Of a stretch of DNA of 10,013 bases, positions 1-5,820 are shown in pieces. The first letter of the stretch is position 1. Each line of letters starts with the position of its first letter. The notes beneath the pieces are model-generated. The model searched no databases, was not told the DNA's origin, and saw only the letters and a program-made list of their open reading frames with translations. The stretch comes from Gracilaria caudata (Eukaryota; Rhodophyta; Florideophyceae; Gracilariales; Gracilariaceae): positions 1 to 10,013 of the forward strand of contig JASCIV010000938.1 in the NCBI GenBank assembly GCA_030374735.1, written 5' to 3'. Made by a program: the position numbers and the translations under genes.

Positions 1-34
1 GTGGACGTGGATTTGATTTGATGAGAGGTGTACT

Positions 35-49
35 GTATAACCGTTATAC
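35..49. repeat. Single-base-centred palindrome (7+1+7)
   Basis: GTATAAC, centre C, GTTATAC is a perfect inverted repeat. The flanks can add a T-G wobble (34/50) and a C-G pair (33/51). The function is unknown; a dimeric DNA-binding site or a small hairpin are possible. Confidence 0.5.
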
Positions 50-698
50 GGGTTTGCGAATTTGGTCGCGGATGGCTGGTTGATGGCGGACAGTGACGCC
101 TTTATAGAGATTAATGAAGCGGCGATATACTTGTGCTTGCAGCGCGGATCCGCCATCCCGCGCGGATGCGCGGCCGTTGGGGCGCGCGATTGCAACCGAC
201 GCGCGATGCGGCGTGGCAGCGGCGGCAACCACGGCGCGAATTCGCGCACTGGCTCGAAGAGCAGGCGCGAGCACAAAGCCATAATAAATGGCGTGCGACG
301 CGCACGTTGAGATTTGTGTTTTCCTGCGGCTTTTGTGCAGCACGTTTTGTCGGCGGCGGTTGCGCTGTTAGACATCAACTAAAAAAGGTGCCTTGTTTCC
401 GCGCGCGCATTGGCGCAGCGTGTTGTCGTTCGCGCTCGACCAGATGCATCGCTGCGATGCAAATTCAGCGTCACGCGTGGCTCGAACATGCGCGTGCTCA
501 TTCTGCACGGCGTACAACTGGCTCACGTGGGTGGCGTGTACGTCGGTGTTGGCGTTTTCCCAAGTCATTGCCACGAGGTGGGCGGGATGATACGCTGGCG
601 AGCAGATGGAACGTACGAAGGATGCAAATAACTTCGTAGAAAGCTAGAACGAAGGAAGACGGGAGCGAACCATACAGTGGCTGATGCTCAAAGCAGTG

Positions 699-704
699 TT
701 TATT
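699..704 (-). promoter_or_regulatory. Candidate poly(A) signal AATAAA of the glycine-rich gene
   Basis: The plus strand reads TTTATT, which is AATAAA on the minus strand, about 155 nt past the stop codon of the minus-strand glycine-rich gene. It is the only perfect AATAAA I noticed in that 3' flank. Its use is inferred. Confidence 0.4.
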
Positions 705-858
705 CTTTAGTGAATACGATATCCATCGATTGCTAACCACTCGAGCCACGGTACAGAGGCGGAAACATCCATACCATTCATCGACGAAAAAGCACACACT
801 CCAATCGCCCGTGCGCTACAAACAGGCGCACACGAGCAAGCAGTACCAATAGCGGAGT

Positions 859-1257
859 TTAGGAGGCAGCATCGCCACCAGGGCCGCCGCTTCCGGCGAC
901 AGCAGTGTTTGTGACAGAGCCAGAGATGGATCCGCTTCCCTTCACGGTTCCCACCGCACCGTTACCCACAGTAGCCGTCAAGATGCCATCACCGCCAGCA
1001 ATGATGCCCTTGTTGAGCACCTGCTGCGAGTCACTCACACCATCTCCGCCAACACCTCCCTCCACGATGGCGCCGATCACGGAGGCGTCGCCGCCGTCGC
1101 CGCCGGGACCGCCAATGGACACGGACTCATCGATGATTTGCTGGATCGGAATGACGGGGATGCGACGCTGCGGAACTTGAACGACGCCGGTGCGCGCGAC
1201 GGGCGCGGCGAACGCGGTGTAGAGGGCGGCGGCGAAGGCGAAAAGCACGATCTTCAT
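859..1257 (-). CDS. Small secreted glycine-rich protein
   Basis: The 132-residue product starts with a classic signal peptide: Lys2, a hydrophobic core at about 3-17 and a small-residue cleavage region around Ala17-Ala18. The mature part has no cysteine. After a Pro/Ile/Gln-rich stretch (about 28-42) it is dominated by Gly, Val, Ser and Asp. GG-rich blocks recur: GGPGGDGGD at 49-57, GGVGGDG at 67-73, GGDG at 88-91 and GGPGGD at 124-129, the last near the C-terminus. I do not recognise a family. A wall, matrix or cuticle-like structural protein is plausible but is inference from composition. The start is supported by a GCCATG context and by a TATA box about 110 nt upstream on the same strand. 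The gene is divergent from the rest of the window. The antisense frame across it is Pro/Ser/Thr-rich, which is just the complement of Gly codons. Confidence 0.8.
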   Translation of the reverse strand: MKIVLFAFAAALYTAFAAPVARTGVVQVPQRRIPVIPIQQIIDESVSIGGPGGDGGDASVIGAIVEGGVGGDGVSDSQQVLNKGIIAGGDGILTATVGNGAVGTVKGSGSISGSVTNTAVAGSGGPGGDAAS

Positions 1258-1364
1258 GGCTGGTAACGATGTGAGAAGCGAGAAAGCACTGGAGAGAGTT
1301 GAGAGTGATGGGATGAGAGCTGTGGCGAGTCAAAAACTGCTAGGCTCGTGGCGAAGCGCGCTCG

Positions 1365-1372
1365 TTTATATA
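1365..1372 (-). promoter_or_regulatory. TATA box of the glycine-rich gene
   Basis: The minus strand reads TATATAAA, a consensus TATA box, 108-115 nt upstream of the ATG. This predicts transcription from about 1335-1340 and an 80-nt leader. A CCAAT pentamer on the same strand at 1391-1395 lies about 20 nt further upstream. Confidence 0.65.
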
Positions 1373-1390
1373 GTGGTGCGGGAGGCGCGA

Positions 1391-1395
1391 ATTGG
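1391..1395 (-). promoter_or_regulatory. CCAAT-box candidate
   Basis: ATTGG on the plus strand is CCAAT on the minus strand, just upstream of the TATA box of the glycine-rich gene. A pentamer is weak evidence alone; its position next to a perfect TATA box is what makes it worth listing. Confidence 0.35.
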
Positions 1396-1515
1396 AGCAC
1401 CCATGCGCGAAGCTTCCAGAATTGACAGCTGCAAAACGAGGACGCAGCGATCGCCATCTCGCAGCGAGCAAGCTGTGTAAGTTGCGGACGGAGATACCGC
1501 TTTTGATAGCTCGCA

Positions 1516-1532
1516 GTTTAAAAGGTTTAAAC
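1516..1532. repeat. Inverted repeat GTTTAAA-AGG-TTTAAAC
   Basis: Perfect 7-bp arms with a 3-nt spacer, AT-rich inside GC-rich surroundings. It contains TTTAAA cores on both strands, so it could act as a TATA-like element in either direction between divergent genes. The role is inferred. Confidence 0.45.
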
Positions 1533-1711
1533 GGCAGGTGCGTCGCTCGCGAAACGCGCCAAACGCATGAAAGAAATGAAAGCCGCTCGTGCAACGGCTG
1601 TGCTGAGCAGCTGGGGAGTGGGTGTCGAGAGTTTGTGGTTTATACGGTACGGTGCGTTCCGCAAACGACGCAGTTTTTATAACGTCGGCGGCGGCGCTGT
1701 GGCTCGAAGTG

Positions 1712-1734
1712 GCGCTGCTTGCCGCAAGCAGCGC
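1712..1734. repeat. Perfect 23-nt palindrome (11+1+11)
   Basis: The arm 1712-1722 (GCGCTGCTTGC) is the exact reverse complement of 1724-1734, with one C (1723) between. A second, overlapping palindrome of 7+1+7 follows at 1734-1748 (CAGCGGC, G, GCCGCTG). GC richness makes short inverted repeats common, but 11 perfect pairs around one base is well beyond the local background. Confidence 0.6.
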
Positions 1735-2275
1735 AGCGGCGGCCGCTGTAAACTCGCCGCCTGCGCTGCTCGCACTCGGAATCGGTGCGCGCGCATGCGG
1801 CGCCAAATTCAGCGCACACAACTCACAGCGCTCACACACATCACAACAGTGCCACCTGTAGAACGCAACACGCATCGCTTTCCCGTGTCCTTTCCCGAGG
1901 CTGTAAGCGCCACAGTTGTCACCCCACACTGTCATGAACCGTGTCGCAAACGAACGTGTGCGTGTATGCCACGTCAACGCGTCACACACGCGTACGCGAA
2001 GCTCTCACAATTCGCCTCACGACCCGCGGCGCGCAGGTGTCGCAAGCGCGCGCACTGCAATCGCGGACGGCCCGCGCCGCGCCACCTTCCCGCCGCGCCG
2101 CGCCCTTCCCCCCCCCTCCGCTCGCCGTCAGCAACTCTGCGCGCGCGGCCCGCAAGCGGCGCGCGTCGCGTCGCGCCATGACGCTCATAACGGAGCGCGC
2201 CCGCGCGCCGCCGCCGCCGCGTGCCGTGCGCCACACGCTGCTCCCATCGCCGCGCCGTCTGCCTCCGCCGCCGCA

Positions 2276-2992
2276 ATGAGCCATCTCTCCACCTACCAAA
2301 CCATCGCCCTGCCCGCGCCGCGCGCGCCCGTCGCGCCGCGCGTGCCGCGCGCGCTGCGCCTACTGCCGCTGGTGCTACTCGTCGCCGTCTCGTTCCGTCA
2401 GTTGCACCGCTCCGTCGCCACCGCGCCGTCCACTCCGACCCACGCGGCGTGGCGTGGCGACTGGTCGCGCGCCACGCTGCAGCGCTGGCGCTTCATGCCC
2501 GTGGCGCCGTTTTGCACCGACGTGCGCGCGTCGCAGCACTGCGTGGCGCGTCGCGACGCCACGCTGTGCGCGCTGTGCGAGGAAATACTCGGCGGCGCGC
2601 GCATGCCGTGCGCGCCGTTGCTCGCGTCGCGCGTGTGTGAACTGCCGCCGCAGCAGTTCTTCGCGCCCGCGTGCTCGCGCTGCGCGGCGGTGCGCAGCGA
2701 GCTGGAACCGCCGTTGGAGCCCAGCGCGGAGGAGGAAGAGGAGGAAGAGGAGGAGCAACGCGAGGAGGTTTTGTTGGCGAGCGAGGAACCGACGGTGAGT
2801 GAGACGCTGCGGTGGAGCTTTTTGTCGCTGTGTCAACGTCTCAAGGACACGGAGGCGTTTTGTCTGGAGGAGACGCTCGATCAACCGCTGTGTGAACCGT
2901 GCTCGTACTGCGCCATGTTGCGTCGCACCAATCGGTGTGTGCGCGCGCGTCCGCCCGTGGAGTGCGTCGAGTGCGGCATCGTCGACGCGTGA
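2276..2992 (+). CDS. Membrane-anchored protein with two eight-cysteine modules
   Basis: The 238-residue protein has a basic N-terminus (Arg16, 22, 25, 28), then a short hydrophobic segment (about 27-40) that would act as a signal anchor or signal peptide, placing the rest in the ER lumen or outside the cell. It has 16 cysteines in two sets of eight: 80, 89, 98, 101, 112, 121, 133, 136 and 186, 196, 206, 209, 212, 221, 230, 233. The sets align one to one, with CxxC pairs at positions 3-4 and 7-8, and each is preceded by a similar motif (TLQRWRF at 67-73, TLRWSF at 177-182). A run of nine Glu (152-160) in an acidic linker separates them. I know no family with this pattern; disulfide-stabilised or metal-binding modules are both possible. 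The ATG at 2276 has G at -3. An upstream in-frame ATG at 1916 would add 120 low-complexity residues and is disfavoured. Confidence 0.75.
   Translation: MSHLSTYQTIALPAPRAPVAPRVPRALRLLPLVLLVAVSFRQLHRSVATAPSTPTHAAWRGDWSRATLQRWRFMPVAPFCTDVRASQHCVARRDATLCALCEEILGGARMPCAPLLASRVCELPPQQFFAPACSRCAAVRSELEPPLEPSAEEEEEEEEEQREEVLLASEEPTVSETLRWSFLSLCQRLKDTEAFCLEETLDQPLCEPCSYCAMLRRTNRCVRARPPVECVECGIVDA
2729..2755 (+). repeat. GAG/GAA polypurine repeat coding nine Glu
   Basis: Nine glutamate codons run in a row, ordered as three 9-nt units (two GAG then GAA, the last unit ending in GAG). They form the core of the acidic linker between the two cysteine modules. Such a tract is prone to length change by slippage. 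Confidence 0.85.
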
Positions 2993-3123
2993 CGCACTGA
3001 AAAAAACGGCCTCGCGCGCGGCTGCAACTTTTGTTGCTCGCCGCTGGCGCTGCCAACCGCGCGTCTCTTCCTGTTGGTCGCCATGTTGACGCCCCCGACG
3101 CCCGACTTTTGTATCTTCGCGCG

Positions 3124-3171
3124 CACGTGCACGCGCCACGGCGCGCGCGCGCGTAGTTAAAAACACACACA
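3124..3171 (+). promoter_or_regulatory. Probable promoter of the GMC oxidoreductase gene
   Basis: In order: a CACGTG E-box/G-box (3124-3129), an alternating GC tract (about 3141-3153), a TATA-like GTTAAAAA (about 3155-3162) and a CA repeat (3163-3171). A TATA element at this place predicts transcription from about 3185-3190. That is downstream of the ATG at 3180 and upstream of the ATG at 3234, and supports the latter as start. The element identities are inferred from motif and position only. Confidence 0.4.
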
Positions 3172-3233
3172 TAAGGCAAATGCGTAACGCTTGTAGAGCC
3201 CTTTCCCAGCCGCAACAGCCGTCATCAAACACC

Positions 3234-4856
3234 ATGTCGTCGTTCGCTCTCCTTGTGCTCTTCCTCGTCCTCTTCCTCGTCCTCTTCACCCTTCCCTCCG
3301 CGCACGCCACGCGCTCCGACATTCTCATTGTCGGTGCCGGTACCGCCGGATGTCCTCTCGCCGCGCGGCTCTGCGCCGCGCTTCCGCACAAACGCATCAC
3401 GCTTCTCGAGCGCGCCGCCCCGCGTTCGCCCGACGCGCAGTTCATTGTGTCCGCGCCTCGAACGCTGTACTCCACATGGACCTCCGCCGAACTTCTCGAG
3501 CGCTTTGATTCGCTTCCGAATCCCGCGCTCAACCGCTCGCATCAGGTGCTCACGGGCGCCACCATGGGCGGTACCTCCACAGTGTCCGGCTTGCAATGGA
3601 CCGTTCCGCTCAACGGATCCGTCGATCGTTGGCACATTTCTCAATTAAACTCCGCTTCGGCCGTGCCGTACTTTGAGCGCGCGTATGACACGCTGTCTGT
3701 GGGGCCCGCGGCCCAGCAATTGCGATACGCAGGTGACTACATTGCCGCCGCTCAACGAGCCGGTTTTGAGCGCTCGACGAGTCACTTGGACGGCATGTCG
3801 CGCTCCGTGTGGCGCAATCGTCTCACCCTTGATGACAATCAACGTCGTGTGGACGCCTGTTCCGCGTATCTGACGCCCGCGCTTTCCGGTGCGTGTAGGC
3901 ATAATCTGCAACTCGTGCAAAACGTCACTGCCACTCGACTCAAGCTGCGTCGTCGTGGGCGTGTGCTTCGCGCGGTGGGTGTACACGCGTTGCAAACCAT
4001 GCCCGACAACTCCACGCAAGCGCGCACATTCCTGAGTAGAGAGCAGCTCATACTGTCCGCGGGGCCTTATGGAAGTGCCAAGTTGCTGCAGTTGTCCGGA
4101 ATTGGTCCGCGTGATGTGTTGCAACGCGCGAATGTGAGCGTGGAGTTGGAGTTGCCTGTGGGGGAAAACACGGTTTGTCGACCTTCTATCGGCATTTCCT
4201 CTGTGTATCATGGCGTGCCCAACGAACCGGTCAACAACTTTTCGCTCGTCAACGACCCGGAACAACGCGCGCGTTGGGAACGTGGTGAGAGCAGTGTGTT
4301 AGGTACGCCTGTGTCGGCTGCAAATGGACGTGTAGGCAAACACGGATACTTTGGTGCTTCGTTTGTGCCGTTCTGGCCGGATGTACCGGAGCTTTATTCG
4401 TATTGTCATACCAATGCAAAGGCACGTGGCTTCATGCACATTCGTGACGACGACCCGTTTTCAGCGCCGATTGTGCAGAACAACCTGCTGGGAAATGAAG
4501 AGGACTGGCACCATGTGCGACGTTGTCTTGCGTCGTTGGTGTCCATTCATGCACAGTTTCCGCAGCGCTTCAACATGAGCTTCTCGGAGCCGCGCCACGC
4601 GAACATCACCGATGAGTGGATTCGAGGCAAGTTGAATACGGGAGCACACTTTGTGGGCGCCTGTGCGGTGGGCGACGTGTTGGATGACCGTCTGCGTGTG
4701 AAGGGTGTGCAAGCACTTCGCGTGATTGATTCTTCCGTGATGAGAGAACTACCCGAGTCGGCCGGGCCTATGGCTTCGGTGGTGATGATTGCGGAGTACA
4801 TGTCCGAGCTGATTGCGAACGAGTATCGAGAGCATGGCTGCTCCGCGCTTGACTGA
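3234..4856 (+). CDS. Secreted GMC-family FAD oxidoreductase
   Basis: The 540-residue product has the usual length for glucose-methanol-choline oxidoreductases. A very hydrophobic signal peptide (about 4-23) precedes the FAD-binding start: DILIVGAGTAG with the dinucleotide motif at 34-39, and a ribose-binding acidic residue Glu59. GMC signature 1 is around 108-119 (GATMGGTSTVSG) and signature 2 at 275-292 (SAGPYGSAKLLQLSGIGP). The C-terminal GAHFVGACAVG (470-480) carries the likely catalytic His472. The second active-site residue, normally Asn or His in the following block, aligns with Ala510/Gly511 and seems to be missing. Eight N-glycosylation sequons (for example NGS, NVT, NFS, NIT) fit passage through the ER. 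The substrate cannot be named; alcohols, sugars or a non-oxidase role are possible. The start at 3234 has a CACCATG context and begins directly with the signal peptide. The in-frame ATG at 3180 has a weaker context. Confidence 0.9.
   Translation: MSSFALLVLFLVLFLVLFTLPSAHATRSDILIVGAGTAGCPLAARLCAALPHKRITLLERAAPRSPDAQFIVSAPRTLYSTWTSAELLERFDSLPNPALNRSHQVLTGATMGGTSTVSGLQWTVPLNGSVDRWHISQLNSASAVPYFERAYDTLSVGPAAQQLRYAGDYIAAAQRAGFERSTSHLDGMSRSVWRNRLTLDDNQRRVDACSAYLTPALSGACRHNLQLVQNVTATRLKLRRRGRVLRAVGVHALQTMPDNSTQARTFLSREQLILSAGPYGSAKLLQLSGIGPRDVLQRANVSVELELPVGENTVCRPSIGISSVYHGVPNEPVNNFSLVNDPEQRARWERGESSVLGTPVSAANGRVGKHGYFGASFVPFWPDVPELYSYCHTNAKARGFMHIRDDDPFSAPIVQNNLLGNEEDWHHVRRCLASLVSIHAQFPQRFNMSFSEPRHANITDEWIRGKLNTGAHFVGACAVGDVLDDRLRVKGVQALRVIDSSVMRELPESAGPMASVVMIAEYMSELIANEYREHGCSALD
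3258..3287 (+). repeat. 12-bp tandem repeat in signal-peptide coding sequence
   Basis: CTCTTCCTCGTC is present twice exactly (3258-3269, 3270-3281) and half a third time (3282-3287). It encodes the repeated LFLV core of the GMC signal peptide. This suggests that the hydrophobic core grew by local duplication. Confidence 0.8.
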
Positions 4857-4914
4857 ATTTCCAGCTATGCTTTACCACAAACACTTCCAGCAACGCGTTT
4901 TCGTCTGGAAAGCC

Positions 4915-4922
4915 ATTAAAAG
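4915..4922 (+). promoter_or_regulatory. ATTAAAAG: poly(A) signal or TATA-like element
   Basis: It lies about 60 nt after the GMC stop codon and about 115 nt before the next ATG, in a gap of only 175 nt. ATTAAA is a common poly(A) signal variant, and the TTAAAAG core resembles the TATA-like site in front of the GMC gene. It may serve one or both roles. A CA repeat (4988-4998) follows in the presumed leader of the next gene. Confidence 0.35.
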
Positions 4923-5031
4923 CGAATGCCTTGTCGGCGTTCGCAACTGCATGTAGACGACGTCCGACAGCAAACTCAAAACCTTCAACACACACACAAA
5001 GTCGATCAACACTCTCCCAACAACAAACTAA

Positions 5032-5697
5032 ATGCATCTGTGTACCATCTTGCTTTCATTCCTCGTGTTACTGGCCGTCGCGCCCGCGCAGCATGTCTAC
5101 CATACCATCTGCCCCGAACGCTGTGAGCTAGGTCAAAACGCCTACACCAAGGCTACGCGTCTCTGTCAGTACCCGTATCTCAAAGATTTCTGTGTCGTGA
5201 GTTCGTGCACCGCAATCAATGCCAACAGCGGATTTCAATGCGCGTCTGTCTCTCCCAACACTCTGATCATCCGCACACATGACTTGGAGGCTGTGGAACT
5301 GGTGATGGCGTACGTGTGGGACAGAGTGGCTTCTGAACCCAATGAACGTCATCTCAACAGTCATATTCGCTATTTCTACGGCGTGGACATAGAGAACGAC
5401 CGAACGGGCACGCGTGGAGAGACGCGATACGTGTTCGATCTTCATACGGCTTATACTACCGGCGTGCTCACTGAGCGTACCATCTTGGCGCACGCGGACT
5501 GGCACACGGATGTGAACTACGGCGCTGCTCGTTATCGCGTATATTACAGACGAAAGGATGACAAGACTGAACTGCCGACAAGCATTGATTTGGAGGTGCA
5601 TCCTGGCACTCAGGAGCCCATCGAGGCCACGCTCCTGGCGAAATTGATCATCAAGGTGCAGTCTCTGTTCACAAGCGTTCGTGTTGAGCTTGTGTAG
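5032..5697 (+). CDS. Secreted six-cysteine protein, unknown family
   Basis: The 221-residue product begins with a signal peptide (hydrophobic 4-17, small residues before Gln20). Six cysteines cluster in the first part of the mature chain at 27, 31, 45, 54, 59 and 70, an even number that suggests three disulfides. The rest (about 75-221) has no cysteine and alternates likely helices (for example 84-97) and strands, with several Tyr/Arg/His-rich segments, ending in a hydrophobic VRVELV. I do not recognise the family and assign no function. The start is fixed by an in-frame TAA directly before the ATG; -3 is T, a weak context. The gene lies 175 nt after the GMC gene on the same strand and shares its secretory character. 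It sits near the right edge of the GC-rich half. Confidence 0.8.
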   Translation: MHLCTILLSFLVLLAVAPAQHVYHTICPERCELGQNAYTKATRLCQYPYLKDFCVVSSCTAINANSGFQCASVSPNTLIIRTHDLEAVELVMAYVWDRVASEPNERHLNSHIRYFYGVDIENDRTGTRGETRYVFDLHTAYTTGVLTERTILAHADWHTDVNYGAARYRVYYRRKDDKTELPTSIDLEVHPGTQEPIEATLLAKLIIKVQSLFTSVRVELV

Positions 5698-5741
5698 CAG
5701 CGAAAATCAAAACACGGTAAGAAAGCGTTGACGCGAGTGAT

Positions 5742-5747
5742 AATAAA
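5742..5747 (+). promoter_or_regulatory. Poly(A) signal AATAAA of the six-cysteine gene
   Basis: Consensus AATAAA 45 nt after the stop codon at 5697. It is followed 28 nt later by a long hairpin (5775-5820), so cleavage would be expected near or inside that hairpin. Confidence 0.55.
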
Positions 5748-5774
5748 GATGCTGTGTTCTTTACAAATACGACG

Positions 5775-5820
5775 ACGAGAGATACGTTTGGTCGGAAGAT
5801 ACAACCAAACGTATCCTCGT
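5775..5820. repeat. Strong hairpin, 17 bp with one bulge
   Basis: GATACGTTTGGT (5781-5792) pairs perfectly with ACCAAACGTATC (5804-5815) across an 11-nt loop. Beyond a single bulged A (5780), ACGAG (5775-5779) pairs with CTCGT (5816-5820), giving 17 pairs. It sits just past the poly(A) signal of the six-cysteine gene. It could be a 3'-end or termination structure, a small-RNA precursor or a remnant of a mobile element. Confidence 0.7.

Larger units (their letters stand above)
1..858. other. Intergenic, no supported gene
   Basis: I see no convincing gene here. The open frames are short, arginine-rich in several overlapping frames at once (typical of GC-rich non-coding DNA) and lack recognisable domains. 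The right part, about 640-858, is the probable 3' untranslated region of the minus-strand glycine-rich gene. A 7-bp inverted repeat with a one-base centre lies at 35-49. Part of a gene lying to the left of the window cannot be excluded. Confidence 0.6.
1396..2275. other. GC-rich divergent intergenic region
   Basis: This stretch separates the minus-strand glycine-rich gene from the plus-strand cysteine-rich gene. It holds several inverted repeats (1516-1532, 1712-1734, 1734-1748), a TATAAAAA on the minus strand at 1674-1681 and a run of nine C at 2108-2116. The frame of the downstream gene is open upstream to 1916, but that extension is low-complexity Arg/Ala/Pro/His with no domain, so I treat it as leader or promoter. 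I see no TATA box close to the plus-strand start. Confidence 0.6.

Noticed and set aside
133..639. 168-codon open frame near the left edge
   Set aside because: Arg/Cys/Ala-rich, no domain, overlapping open frames on both strands, and no promoter or poly(A) context.
1916..2275. N-terminal extension of the cysteine-rich protein from the ATG at 1916
   Set aside because: 120 extra residues of low-complexity Arg/Ala/Pro/His would bury the signal anchor far inside the chain. The ATG at 2276 has a good context and begins just before the hydrophobic segment.
3180..3233. Upstream in-frame start of the GMC gene
   Set aside because: It has a weaker ATG context, would place 18 polar residues before the signal peptide, and probably lies upstream of the transcription start implied by the TATA-like site.
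2375..3532. Minus-strand open frame of 385 codons
   Set aside because: It is antisense to both the cysteine-rich gene and the GMC gene, extremely arginine-rich, and a typical shadow in GC-rich DNA.
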